Source: Aggregicoccus sp. 17bor-14 (GTDB lineage: Bacteria; Myxococcota; Myxococcia; Myxococcales; Myxococcaceae). From it: a stretch of DNA of 64,000 nucleotides. The stretch lies in NCBI RefSeq assembly GCF_009659535.1, contig NZ_VJZZ01000002.1, positions 124,001 through 188,000 on the forward strand. The letters are read 5' to 3'. The position numbers and the translations under genes were made by a program. Position 1 is the first letter of the stretch, and each line of letters opens with the position of its first letter. The notes under the pieces are model-generated. The model saw only the letters and a program-made list of their open reading frames with translations. It had not been told where the DNA came from and did no database searches. Shown here in pieces: positions 17,328-25,486 of the stretch.

Positions 17328-17945
17328 TCAGGCGTGCACAGGGCCCCGCGAGGCGGTGCGCGCGCGCAGCCGCTCGAGGAGGAACGCCGCCTGGGGCACC
17401 AGGGCCACCAGCCCGAGCATCCCGCGGTAGAGCCCCTCGGCGATGAGGCCGGTCACGCACCAGGCCGGGACGAGGTACCAGGAGGTCATCTTCCCGAGCG
17501 CCCCGGCGTCCGCGTAGTACCAGATGTCGTAGCTGGTCACGGCCCGCAGCCCCCAGCCCGTGGCCCACTCGCCGGCGAGGATGGCCAGGGCGTAGGCGAA
17601 GGCGCGCAGGATCAGCGGCCAGCGCGCGAGCCGGCGGTACAGCGGCTCCACCAGCAGCAGCGAGCAGCCGCCGTACACCAGGAACATCCAGAGGCTGGCC
17701 TGGCCGTACAGCGTCTCGGCCGGGGCGCTCCACACCGCGTCCAGGTTGAGGCGGGGGTCCACCCGCCAGTCGAACTGGAAGGCCCAGCGCAGCACGGGCG
17801 TGCCGCGCGCGAGCTTGCACAGGTTGTAGAAGAAGAGCTCGGAGGCGAGCCCCACGGTGCCGTAGACCATCAGCCGCCCGAGGGCGAACTGGGTGGCGCC
17901 GCGCAGGGGCCAGGGCAGGGAGGCGTTGGAAGTCGTCGTGTTCAT
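17328..17945 (-). CDS. Hypothetical polytopic membrane protein
   Basis: A 205-residue protein with about five hydrophobic segments. The conserved-looking central part reads AGEWATGWGLRAVTSYDIWYYADAG, where GW, the acidic residue and the aromatic cluster resemble uncharacterised membrane families with a GW...WDY motif. No transporter signature is certain. The ATG at 17945 follows a short leader. It lies divergent from the oxidoreductase gene at 18227, with about 280 bp between. Confidence 0.7.
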   Translation of the reverse strand: MNTTTSNASLPWPLRGATQFALGRLMVYGTVGLASELFFYNLCKLARGTPVLRWAFQFDWRVDPRLNLDAVWSAPAETLYGQASLWMFLVYGGCSLLLVEPLYRRLARWPLILRAFAYALAILAGEWATGWGLRAVTSYDIWYYADAGALGKMTSWYLVPAWCVTGLIAEGLYRGMLGLVALVPQAAFLLERLRARTASRGPVHA

Positions 17946-18226
17946 GTGCGCCGTTGTGCCGCCCCCACGGTGACTGTGCCGTGACTTCGTCACGCCTCGC
18001 ACCTCGTCACGCTGCCGTCACGCGAGGGGGTGCAGCGTGCGCGCAGGTCAGTGCTCCAGACCGCTCCTCGGATGACCTCTGGTGGACGCCGTGCGGCTCG
18101 CCCTGTCCTGCGCGTCACAGGCACCGGAACGCGCACGTGCAGGACACGCCGTGCTCCCGTCACCCTCCGTGCTCCATCGGCCGGAGCGCTCCACGCGCCT
18201 GCGGCCTCGCGCGAGGAGCATCACCC

Positions 18227-19510
18227 GTGGAGCAGATCTGGAGTGCAGGCTGGACGCGGCGTCAGGTGCTGGGCACTGCCGGCAGCTTCGTCGCGGCGGG
18301 AGGCGCGGTCACCGACGCGCTCGCAGCGGCGGCCGAGGGGGCGGAGAAGGGCGGTGAAATCAAGCTCGAGGAGCACTCCGCCAAGAGCGAGCGCGAGACC
18401 GGAGGCCCTCCGAAGCTGCAGCCGCCGTCGCAGCGCGTGGGCTACGCGCTGGTGGGGCTCGGGCACCTCACGCTCGAGGAGCTGCTGCCCGCCTTCGCGC
18501 AGTGCACCGCGAGCCGCCCGGTGGCGCTGGTCTCCGGAGACCTCGCCAAGGCGCGCACCGTGGCGCGCCAGTACGGCATCAGCGAGAAGAGCCTCTACGA
18601 CTACAAGACCTTCGACCGCATCCGCGACAACCCCGAGGTGCAGGTGGTCTACGTGGTGCTGCCCAACAGCATGCACGCGGAGTTCACGGTGCGCGCCGCG
18701 CAGGCCGGAAAGCACGTGCTGTGCGAGAAGCCGATGGCCAACACGGTGGCCGAGTGCGAGCAGATGATCGAGGCCTGCCGCAAGGCGCAGCGCAAGCTGA
18801 TGGTCGCGTACCGCATGCAGTACGAGCCGCACCACCGCGCGCTCATCGGCATGGCGCGCTCGGGAGCGCTCGGCGCGCTCAAGCTCTTCACCGCGGACAA
18901 CGGCCAGCACGAGAGCAACCCGCAGCACTGGCGGCTCAAGCGCGCGCTCGCGGGTGGAGGCGCGCTGCCGGACGTGGGGCTCTACTGCCTCAATGCCTCG
19001 CGCTACCTGAGCGGCGAGGAGCCCATCGAGGTGATGGGTACGCAGTACAGCACCCCGGGCGATGCGCGCTTCAAGGAGGTGGAGGAGCAGTTCGCCTTCA
19101 CGCTGCGCTTTCCCTCGGGCCTCATCGCCGCGTGCACCACGGGCTACTCCATCCACGAGTCGCGCCGCCTGCGGCTGATGGGCTCGGAGGCGTGGGCGGA
19201 CATGGACCCGGCCTTCGCCTACCGCGGGCTGCGCCTGCGCATCGCGCGCAAGAGCAAGGACGACCCGAAGGTGGAGGAGGAGACCGAGCGCAAGTACGCG
19301 GAGAAGAGCCAGTTCGCGCGCGAGCTCGACCACTTCTCCACCTGCATCCAGCAGGGCAAGGACCCGCACACGCCGGGCGAGGAGGGCCTGCAGGACCAGC
19401 GCCTCATGGAGGCGCTCTACCAGTCCGCGCGCGAGGGCAAGCCGGTGAAGCTGCCGCCCGTGGCGAAGAAGGATGCGTTCCGCGGGCCACCGCCCGCGCA
19501 GGAGGCCTAG
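18227..19510 (+). CDS. Tat-exported Gfo/Idh/MocA-family oxidoreductase
   Basis: A 427-residue NAD(P)-dependent oxidoreductase. The GTG start has GAGGAG eight bases upstream. The N-terminus WTRRQVLGTAGSFVAAGGA is a twin-arginine signal, so the folded enzyme would be exported with its cofactor, as glucose-fructose oxidoreductase is. The Rossmann motif is GLGHLT, the cofactor-lysine motif CEKPMA is intact, and GGGALPDVGLYCLN supplies the usual catalytic-region aspartate. A sugar or polyol substrate is expected for the family but not shown. Its stop overlaps the stop of the convergent kinase gene within CCTAGG. Confidence 0.88.
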   Translation: MEQIWSAGWTRRQVLGTAGSFVAAGGAVTDALAAAAEGAEKGGEIKLEEHSAKSERETGGPPKLQPPSQRVGYALVGLGHLTLEELLPAFAQCTASRPVALVSGDLAKARTVARQYGISEKSLYDYKTFDRIRDNPEVQVVYVVLPNSMHAEFTVRAAQAGKHVLCEKPMANTVAECEQMIEACRKAQRKLMVAYRMQYEPHHRALIGMARSGALGALKLFTADNGQHESNPQHWRLKRALAGGGALPDVGLYCLNASRYLSGEEPIEVMGTQYSTPGDARFKEVEEQFAFTLRFPSGLIAACTTGYSIHESRRLRLMGSEAWADMDPAFAYRGLRLRIARKSKDDPKVEEETERKYAEKSQFARELDHFSTCIQQGKDPHTPGEEGLQDQRLMEALYQSAREGKPVKLPPVAKKDAFRGPPPAQEA

Positions 19511-21150
19511 GGCCGCTCGCCGCGCGGCAGCTGCACGAGGAAGCGGGTGCCGTCGCCGGGCTCGCTCTGCAGGCCCACGCTGCCGCCGTGGGCGCGGACG
19601 ATCTCCCGCACGATGTAGAGCCCGAGCCCCAGTCCGCTCACGTGGCTCGCGGGGATGAGCCGCTCGAAGCGCTCGAAGACCCGCTCCTGGTTCTCGAGTG
19701 CGATGCCGGGCCCTGCGTCGTGGAAGCGCAGCAGGGCGCCCTGCTCCGTCTCCTCCAGGTCCACCGTGATGGCCACCCCCGGCGCGTAGCGCACCGCGTT
19801 CGTGAGCAGGTTGGTGAGGACCTGCTCGAGGCGCATCCGGTCCGCCCAGAGCACCAGGCTCTGCGGCAGCTGCAGCGTCGCCGCGCTGCCCACCTCCGCG
19901 AGCTGGACGCTGAAGCGCTCGAAGGTGTCGCGCACGACGTGGACGAGGTCCACCGGCTCGCGCTGCAGCTGCAGCCGGCCGCTCTGGATGCGCGAGATGT
20001 CCAGCATGTCCTCCACCAGGCGCGCCATGCGCCCCAGGCCGTGCTCCACTGCCTCGACGAGCCGCTCCACGCGCTCGGGCGGCAGCGGCGCCCCGCCCTG
20101 GCGCGCCAGCGTGCGCCGCGCGGTCTGCACCTGCAGCTTCAGCCCCGTGAGCGGCGTGCGCAGCTCGTGGCTCGCGATGGAGAGGAACTCGTCGCGCGCG
20201 TGCACCGCCGACCGCAGCTCTCCGGTCAGCGCCTCCATCTCCCTGCGCGCGCGCGTCGGCGCCGTCACGTCCTGGATGACCCCGAGCACGCCCAGCGGCT
20301 TGCCGCTGCCGTCGCGGTACGGGTGGTAGCCCACGTCGATGAGGCGCTCGTGCACCACGCCGTCCGGGCCGGGCAGCAGCAGCGGCGCCTCGCGCACGAC
20401 CACCGGCGTGCCCGTCTGGAAGACGCGGTCCAGCAGCGGCCGGTAGAAGCCGGCCTCCTGCTCGGTGAAGGCCTCGCCGAGCGACTTGCCCACCACCTCG
20501 CGGCCCACCAGCTGCACGTAGGGCGCGTTGGCCAGGGTGAACACGTGCTCGGGCCCGGTGAGGATGCACATGGGGATGGGGGCCTGCATGAACACCCCCT
20601 GCAGCTCCTCGCGCGCGAGCTCGGTCTCACGCTGCGCCTGCGCGAGCCGCTGGTGGGCCAACACCGTCCCGGTCGTCTCGGTGCACACCACGAGGGTGCC
20701 CGCCACCCGGCCGTCCTCGCCGAACACCGGCGAGTAGCTGTAGGTCCAGTAGATGTCCTCGATGCGCCCGTTGCGGAAGAAGGGGACGAGCTGGTTCTCG
20801 TTCCAGCAGGGCTGAGCGCGCTCCATCACGTCGCGGATCTGCGGGCCGATGAGGTCCCAGATCTCCGGCCAGCACTCGGGGCCGCGCTGGCCCATCGCCC
20901 GGGGATGCTTGCCCTCGCCGAAGCTGGGGCGGAACGCGTCGTTGTAGAACTGCACCAGCTCCGGGCCCCAGAAGAGGAACATCGGGTGCCGGGTGTTGAA
21001 GAGGATGCCCAGCGTCGTGGTGAGGCTGAGCGGCCAGCGCTCTGGCGGTCCGAGCGCCGTGCGCGCCCAGTCCACGGCCCGCATCAGCGCTCCCGTCTCG
21101 CTGCCCTCCGGCACGAACCAGAAGGGGTCCGTGTTTCGCTCTGCTCTCAC
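19507..21150 (-). CDS. PAS-domain hybrid sensor histidine kinase
   Basis: A protein of about 547 residues without membrane segments, so a cytoplasmic sensor. An N-terminal PAS-type domain (WARTALGPPERWP, then HPMFLFWGPELVQFYNDAF) is followed by a second PAS domain (IPMCILTGPEHVFTLANAPYVQLVG), a HisKA dimerisation helix with the phospho-acceptor in SHELRTPL, and an HATPase domain with the N box in NLLTNAVRYA and DAGPGI. No receiver domain is attached and no response regulator gene is adjacent on the strand side, so the partner is unknown. The GTG at 21150 was chosen; a GTG at 21201 is possible. Confidence 0.88.
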   Translation of the reverse strand: MRAERNTDPFWFVPEGSETGALMRAVDWARTALGPPERWPLSLTTTLGILFNTRHPMFLFWGPELVQFYNDAFRPSFGEGKHPRAMGQRGPECWPEIWDLIGPQIRDVMERAQPCWNENQLVPFFRNGRIEDIYWTYSYSPVFGEDGRVAGTLVVCTETTGTVLAHQRLAQAQRETELAREELQGVFMQAPIPMCILTGPEHVFTLANAPYVQLVGREVVGKSLGEAFTEQEAGFYRPLLDRVFQTGTPVVVREAPLLLPGPDGVVHERLIDVGYHPYRDGSGKPLGVLGVIQDVTAPTRARREMEALTGELRSAVHARDEFLSIASHELRTPLTGLKLQVQTARRTLARQGGAPLPPERVERLVEAVEHGLGRMARLVEDMLDISRIQSGRLQLQREPVDLVHVVRDTFERFSVQLAEVGSAATLQLPQSLVLWADRMRLEQVLTNLLTNAVRYAPGVAITVDLEETEQGALLRFHDAGPGIALENQERVFERFERLIPASHVSGLGLGLYIVREIVRAHGGSVGLQSEPGDGTRFLVQLPRGERP

Positions 21151-21310
21151 GTCGTCTCGGCCCTCGGAGCCGGCACAGGGGGCCCGCCCGGCGCGGCGCA
21201 CTCTACGGTGAGCAGGGACTCCACGTCCTTCCCGCCGCGCCCCGCCGCCCGCCCTGGGTCCTGGCTGTCGAGCGGTGGACCGAGGGGTGTCCCATCTTGG
21301 CGCTCGAGGC

Positions 21311-22069
21311 TCAGAGCCCGAGCCGCTCGCTCAGGTGGCGGAAGCGGTCGCGCGCGACGGAGAGCTCCGTGCCGTCCCTCAGCCGCACGCGCGCATCCGC
21401 GTAGCCGCCGAGCAGCTCGCTCACCCAGTCCAGGTTCACCAGCGTCGCGCGGTGGATGCGCACCCAGCGTGCGGGGTCCAGGCGGCGCTCCAGCTCCGCG
21501 AGCGAGGGGTCCACGACCAGGCTCTTGCCTCCGCAGGCCGCGTAGGTGAGCCGGTCCTCGGCGTACAGGTGCGTCACCTGCGAGAGCTCGAGCACGCGCA
21601 CCCGTGCGCCCATGCGGGAGGCGAGCCGGGTGAGCGGCTCCGGCGGCCGCAGGGCCTGGGTGAGCGCCTGCAGCGCCTCGGCCGGGAGCGCCGCGCCTGC
21701 GGGGTAGAGGCGCTGCAGCTTGTCCAGCGCGCGCTCGAGCCGCCGCGCCTCCACGGGCTTGAGCAGGTAGTCCACCGAGCTCACCTCGAAGGCCTGCAGC
21801 GCGTAGGCATCGAAGGCGGTGGTGAAGATGACGGGCGGGCAGGGGGAGAGCGCCTGCGCGAGCTCGAGCCCGCTCATGCCGGGCATCTGCACGTCGAGGA
21901 AGAGCACGTCACACGGCGCGCCCGAGCGCAGCGCCGCGAGCGCCTCCTGCGGATCCGTGTGCTGCGCCACCACCTGCACGCGCCCCGTCTCCGCGAGCTG
22001 CCGCGCGAGCCTGCGCAGCGCGAGCGGCTCGTCGTCCACCAGCACCGCTCGCAGCAGGGGCGCCGTCAC
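21311..22069 (-). CDS. LytTR-family response regulator
   Basis: A 252-residue regulator. The receiver domain carries the acidic pocket VDDEPL, the phospho-acceptor Asp in LFLDVQMPGMSG and the conserved lysine in LLKPVEARRL. A LytTR DNA-binding domain follows (VRIHRATLVNLDWVSELLGG, then DGTELSVARDRF). Its ATG overlaps the stop of the upstream kinase gene (ATGA), so it is the cognate partner. A truncated, frameshifted relative of its C-terminal domain lies at 12350-12590. Confidence 0.93.
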   Translation of the reverse strand: MTAPLLRAVLVDDEPLALRRLARQLAETGRVQVVAQHTDPQEALAALRSGAPCDVLFLDVQMPGMSGLELAQALSPCPPVIFTTAFDAYALQAFEVSSVDYLLKPVEARRLERALDKLQRLYPAGAALPAEALQALTQALRPPEPLTRLASRMGARVRVLELSQVTHLYAEDRLTYAACGGKSLVVDPSLAELERRLDPARWVRIHRATLVNLDWVSELLGGYADARVRLRDGTELSVARDRFRHLSERLGL

Positions 22070-23109
22070 TCAGCACGCTCCGCCGGCAACCGCACGCACA
22101 CGCGCGCGCCGCCCTCGGCCCGGCGCTCCACGCGCACGCTGGCCGCCTCTCCGTACGCCGTGTCCAGCCGCTGCGCGAGCATGTCCAGCCCGTGTCCCGA
22201 GGGCGGCGGCCCCCCGAAGCCCGGCCCGTCGTCCACCACCTCGAGCTGCAGGGCGCCCCTCTCCTGCCGCGCGCGCACCTGCACCTCTCCGCCCTCGCGC
22301 CGCGGCGCCACCGCGTACTTCACCGCGTTCTCCACCAGCGTCTGCAGCGTGAAGGGCGGCACGCGCAGCGCCTCGCACCCGGGCTCCACCTCCACGCGCG
22401 AGCGCAGGCGCGCGCCCAGGCGCACCTGCTCGATGTCGAGGTAGTCCTGCACCAGGTCCAGCTCGCGCTGCAGCGGCACGGGTCCCGCGTGGCTCGCGTC
22501 CAGCGCCCCGCGCAAGAGCGCGCTCAGGCGCTCCACCAGGTGCTCCGCCGCGCGCGGATCCTCGCGCACCAGCGCCGCGATGGAGTTGAGCGTGTTGAAG
22601 AGGAAGTGCGGCTGCAGCCGCGCGGAGAGCGAGCTGAAGCGCGCCTCCAGCGTGAGGGCCTCTGCGCGCGCCCTGCGCCGCTGCGCCTCCTGCAGCCGGC
22701 CCACCATGCGCGAGTAGGCGAAGGCGCCCACGCTCATGGGCAAGGCGAGCAGCACGCTGAGGAGCCCGTCGTTGAGCAGTCGCTGGCTCACCTGTGCGCG
22801 CGGGATGACGCCGAGCCCCGCGAGCGTCCCCGTGGCCACGAGCATGGAGAGCGCGGCGAGCCCCACGCACGCCGCCATCATGGTGAAGAGCCCGCGCGCA
22901 GGCGCCATCCGCCCCACGCGCTGCCCCACCGCGGGCAAGAGCCCCATCATCGGAAAGCCGATGAAGGCGCCGTAGAAGATGCTGAGTGCGAACACGGGGG
23001 CGGCAGCGGCGAGCGGCGCCGTGGAGCCCAGCACCATCGTGCCGGTGACGGCCGCCGCCACCAGCAGCGTGAGCCCCGCGAACACCGCCCAGCGCTGCCC
23101 TCGCCCCAT
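22066..23109 (-). CDS. LytS/YehU-type membrane sensor histidine kinase
   Basis: A 347-residue kinase with four hydrophobic segments in the first 130 residues, then a coiled linker (EAQRRRARAEALTLEARFSSL). The His_kinase domain has the phospho-acceptor in LQPHFLFNTLNSIAALVRED, and the ATPase has TLVENAVKYA and DDGPGFGG. This is the LytS class that pairs with LytTR regulators, and the regulator gene overlaps its end by four bases. The start lies six bases after the stop of an exported-protein gene whose end contains GAGGG, a likely ribosome site. Confidence 0.92.
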   Translation of the reverse strand: MGRGQRWAVFAGLTLLVAAAVTGTMVLGSTAPLAAAAPVFALSIFYGAFIGFPMMGLLPAVGQRVGRMAPARGLFTMMAACVGLAALSMLVATGTLAGLGVIPRAQVSQRLLNDGLLSVLLALPMSVGAFAYSRMVGRLQEAQRRRARAEALTLEARFSSLSARLQPHFLFNTLNSIAALVREDPRAAEHLVERLSALLRGALDASHAGPVPLQRELDLVQDYLDIEQVRLGARLRSRVEVEPGCEALRVPPFTLQTLVENAVKYAVAPRREGGEVQVRARQERGALQLEVVDDGPGFGGPPPSGHGLDMLAQRLDTAYGEAASVRVERRAEGGARVCVRLPAERAE

Positions 23110-23115
23110 CGCGCG

Positions 23116-23688
23116 CTAGCCCTCGGTCCGCTTGAGCTTCATCTCGAAGAAGGGCGTGAAGGTCTTGCCGTCCGCCGAGCGCTCGCCGCTCTCCACCCAC
23201 TGCCCGTCCGCGATGCGGATGGTGAAGCGCACCTGCCCGTGCGGCATGCTGAAGCCCCACTGGAAGCTGCCGTCCGGAAGCGCCTTCATCTCGGTGTCCA
23301 CCTTCTCCCCGCCGAGCCGGTACGCGACGAAGCCGTAGCGGTCCGCCTGCGCATCATACGAGAGCACGCCCAGCGCCTGGTGCACCGGCACCTCGGGGCC
23401 CTGCGGCTGGATGCGGCCCTTGCCCAGGCCCTCCACCAGCAGCACCGTGCCGTCCAGCCGCGGCTGGATGCTCTCCTTCACGTTGAAGGTCTTGCGGCCC
23501 TGCGGCCCCATGTCGATCCACCCGTCCCCCTGCCACTGGCCCACCATCACCGCGAGGCGCTTCATCTTCTCGCGCGCGATGGCCGGCGCGGCCTGCGGAG
23601 GGGCGGACGGGGGCGCAGCGGCGAAGCTGCTGCCGGCAACGGTGAGCATCAGGACGGCGAGGGACAGGCGGATGGTGCGTGCGGGCAT
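23116..23688 (-). CDS. Secreted DUF1579-like protein
   Basis: A 190-residue exported protein with a signal peptide ending near AGSSFAAAP. The mature part is a beta-rich lipocalin-like fold in the manner of DUF1579 proteins (MVGQWQGDGWIDMGPQ, then a central strand series and DGKTFTPFFEMKLKR). It is the first gene of a three-gene operon with the LytS-type kinase and LytTR regulator, six bases from the kinase start. That placing suggests it could bind or report the signal the kinase senses; this is inference. Confidence 0.72.
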   Translation of the reverse strand: MPARTIRLSLAVLMLTVAGSSFAAAPPSAPPQAAPAIAREKMKRLAVMVGQWQGDGWIDMGPQGRKTFNVKESIQPRLDGTVLLVEGLGKGRIQPQGPEVPVHQALGVLSYDAQADRYGFVAYRLGGEKVDTEMKALPDGSFQWGFSMPHGQVRFTIRIADGQWVESGERSADGKTFTPFFEMKLKRTEG

Positions 23689-23797
23689 CGGAGGCCTCCA
23701 GGGAGTGTGCCCTGGATGTACGCCGCCGCTCGCTGCTCGGCTGCCACCTTCCGACCAGAGGTCGTAGCGGCGGGATGAAGGGTCGTCGGAGGGGGCC

Positions 23798-24169
23798 CTA
23801 CCGCGCCAGCATCCCCGGCTTGAACAGCCGCACCGGGCGCACCTCGTAGGTGGCGCCTGTGTTGATCTCCTGGAGCTCGCGGGCCACCTCGTTCGCCTCC
23901 TCCTGCGAGGCGCAGTCCACGATGTAGAAGCCGAGGATCTGCTCCTTCGTCTCGGCGAAGGGCCCGTCGGTGACCGTGTGACCCCGGCCCGTGCGGCGCA
24001 CCGTGCTGGCGCTCGTGGTGGGCCCCAGCCGCGCCGCGGGCCCCAGCCGCCCCTGCGCCGCGAGCTTCTGGTGCACCACCTCCAGGCGCTCCATCAGGGC
24101 GTCATCCTCCTGCTTGGACCAGCCGAAGACGGTCTGCTCGTCGTGCACGCAGAGGATGGCGTAGAGCAT
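23798..24169 (-). CDS. YciI/DGPF-domain protein
   Basis: A 123-residue protein of the YCII-related/DGPFAETKE family. The signature DGPFAETKEQILGFYIVDC is intact. These small ferredoxin-like-fold proteins are often encoded next to ECF sigma factors in actinobacteria and myxobacteria and may carry a His-Asp dyad; the biochemical role is not established. Here no sigma factor lies next to it. The ATG at 24169 is the only sensible start. Confidence 0.85.
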   Translation of the reverse strand: MLYAILCVHDEQTVFGWSKQEDDALMERLEVVHQKLAAQGRLGPAARLGPTTSASTVRRTGRGHTVTDGPFAETKEQILGFYIVDCASQEEANEVARELQEINTGATYEVRPVRLFKPGMLAR

Positions 24170-24223
24170 GTGCGGGACTCCAGAATCGGGGAGAGGCCTG
24201 CAGTATGCCCTGCCCCGCTGACG

Positions 24224-24586
24224 TCAGGAGGCCTCGCGCCAGGCGCGCGCGAAGCCTCCGGAGAGCACGAAGCGGGGGAAGGTCACCCACTGCTCCACGA
24301 AAAGCCGCGCCACCACGTCGCCGGGCCCCCGGAAGGGCGCCGGGCGTGCGGGCTCTCCCGCGTGCCCCCGCCCCTGCGCCGCCGCCGCACCTACCACCCC
24401 GAGCAGGCCGCCCGCCGCGGCTCCCACGCCGAGGAAGGGCGAGAGGGCGAGCGCGCTGGTTCCCGCGATGAAGAGTGGCGCGGTGAGCGCGTGCAGCACG
24501 AGGTTTCGGCGCGTGCGGTGCGCCTCCGGGTACAGCGACCACTGCCAGGACAGCAGGTTTCCTTCGCGCATGACCGTGTTCTCCAT
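24224..24586 (-). CDS. Small two-helix membrane protein, Mpo1-like
   Basis: A 120-residue protein. The segment YPEAHRTRRNLVLHALTAPLFIAG, with spaced H, N and H residues before a hydrophobic helix, resembles the DUF962/Mpo1-like fold, and two membrane helices follow (about residues 34-50 and 56-70). The C-terminal third is soluble and aromatic. The resemblance is modest. A second ATG five codons in is an alternative start. Confidence 0.55.
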   Translation of the reverse strand: MENTVMREGNLLSWQWSLYPEAHRTRRNLVLHALTAPLFIAGTSALALSPFLGVGAAAGGLLGVVGAAAAQGRGHAGEPARPAPFRGPGDVVARLFVEQWVTFPRFVLSGGFARAWREAS

Positions 24587-24634
24587 GCGTGAGGAGATAG
24601 CCCTGCCCTCGGCCCGGGCGCTTGAACGAACTGG

Positions 24635-25405
24635 CTACGGCAGAAGGGGGCGCTGCAGCGCGGAGGGCGCCATGCCCAGCATGCGCCGGAAGGTGCGGCT
24701 CATGTGCGCGCCGTCCGAGAAGCCTGCGGCGTGTGCAGCTTCGGAGAGCGGCATCCCGCCCACGATGCCTGCCGCGGCCCGCTGAAGCCGCAGCCATGCG
24801 AGGTAGGGCCGCAGGGGAAGCCCGATGGACGCGGTGAAGGCGTGCATGAGGCGGCCGGAGGAGAGGCCGACTTGCGCGGCGAGCGCCTCGAGCGAGGTGT
24901 CCGCCTCGGGAGGGAGCTCGCGCAGCAGGCGCAGCAGCTTGCGCACGCGCGGGTGGGGTGGGGCGCGCTCGGGCAGCGGCTGCGCACCGAGTGTCTCGAC
25001 GAGCGCGCGCGTCCACGCAGCTCCGCCCTCTTGCATCAAGGAGAGGGGGTCTGCGTCCCTCGCGACGGCGTCCGCCTCCGCGCGGGTGAGCAGGCGCACC
25101 GGGCCCGGCAGCGTCGGGAGCAGGCTCGCGCCAGCCTCTCCCTGCGGGTCGAGGAATACGAGGAGGATCTCCGTGCCCCGCGCGTCCAGGGCGTGGGGGA
25201 CGTCTGGCGCGGTGAGGACCCCCGCGGCGCGCTGCGCGGGGCCGCCCTCGACCTGCACCGCGAGCGTGCCCTTCAGGGTGACGACGAGGTGCATCGCGTG
25301 GTGCGCGTGGCCCTCACTGCGTGCCCCGGGCCCCCGCGTCGCGAGCAGCGGGGGCCAGAGGGGCAGGGTGCGCGTGTCCAGGTGGGGTGGGGCGGTGAGG
25401 CGCAT
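24635..25405 (-). CDS. AraC-family transcriptional regulator with cupin sensor domain
   Basis: A 256-residue regulator. The N-terminal half carries a cupin-like sensing domain (EGHAHHAMHLVVTLKGTLAV), and the C-terminal half has the two helix-turn-helix motifs of AraC proteins (LEALAAQVGLSSGRLMHAF, then PLSEAAHAAGFSDGAHMSRTFRR). The ATG at 25405 was chosen because everything upstream in this frame is a dispersed palindromic repeat (25420-25452). Target genes are unknown; the gene is flanked by the DUF885 protein gene on the same strand. Confidence 0.88.
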   Translation of the reverse strand: MRLTAPPHLDTRTLPLWPPLLATRGPGARSEGHAHHAMHLVVTLKGTLAVQVEGGPAQRAAGVLTAPDVPHALDARGTEILLVFLDPQGEAGASLLPTLPGPVRLLTRAEADAVARDADPLSLMQEGGAAWTRALVETLGAQPLPERAPPHPRVRKLLRLLRELPPEADTSLEALAAQVGLSSGRLMHAFTASIGLPLRPYLAWLRLQRAAAGIVGGMPLSEAAHAAGFSDGAHMSRTFRRMLGMAPSALQRPLLP

Positions 25406-25419
25406 ATGGGAACCCGACA

Positions 25420-25452
25420 CCCTCACCCCGACCCTCTCCCAGAGGGAGAGGG
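25420..25452. repeat. Dispersed palindromic repeat, copy 2
   Basis: A 33-bp imperfect palindrome reading CCCTCACCCCG, ACCCTCTCCC, AGAGGGAGAGGG. It belongs to the same family as the repeats at 9674/11198, 29421 and 30335. It lies between two minus-strand genes, so it could act as a transcript-end or REP-like hairpin; this is not shown. Confidence 0.85.
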
Positions 25453-25486
25453 AGGACACGGTTGGGGACAGCTTCGCGCGCTGTTC

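Noticed and set aside
18221-20569. 782-codon minus-strand frame spanning the oxidoreductase and kinase genes
   Set aside because: It crosses two convincing genes in other frames and has a low-complexity composition.
21151-21201. Longer N-terminus for the PAS kinase
   Set aside because: The extra 17 residues are Arg/Gly-rich and lie before any conserved PAS sequence; kept as an alternative only.
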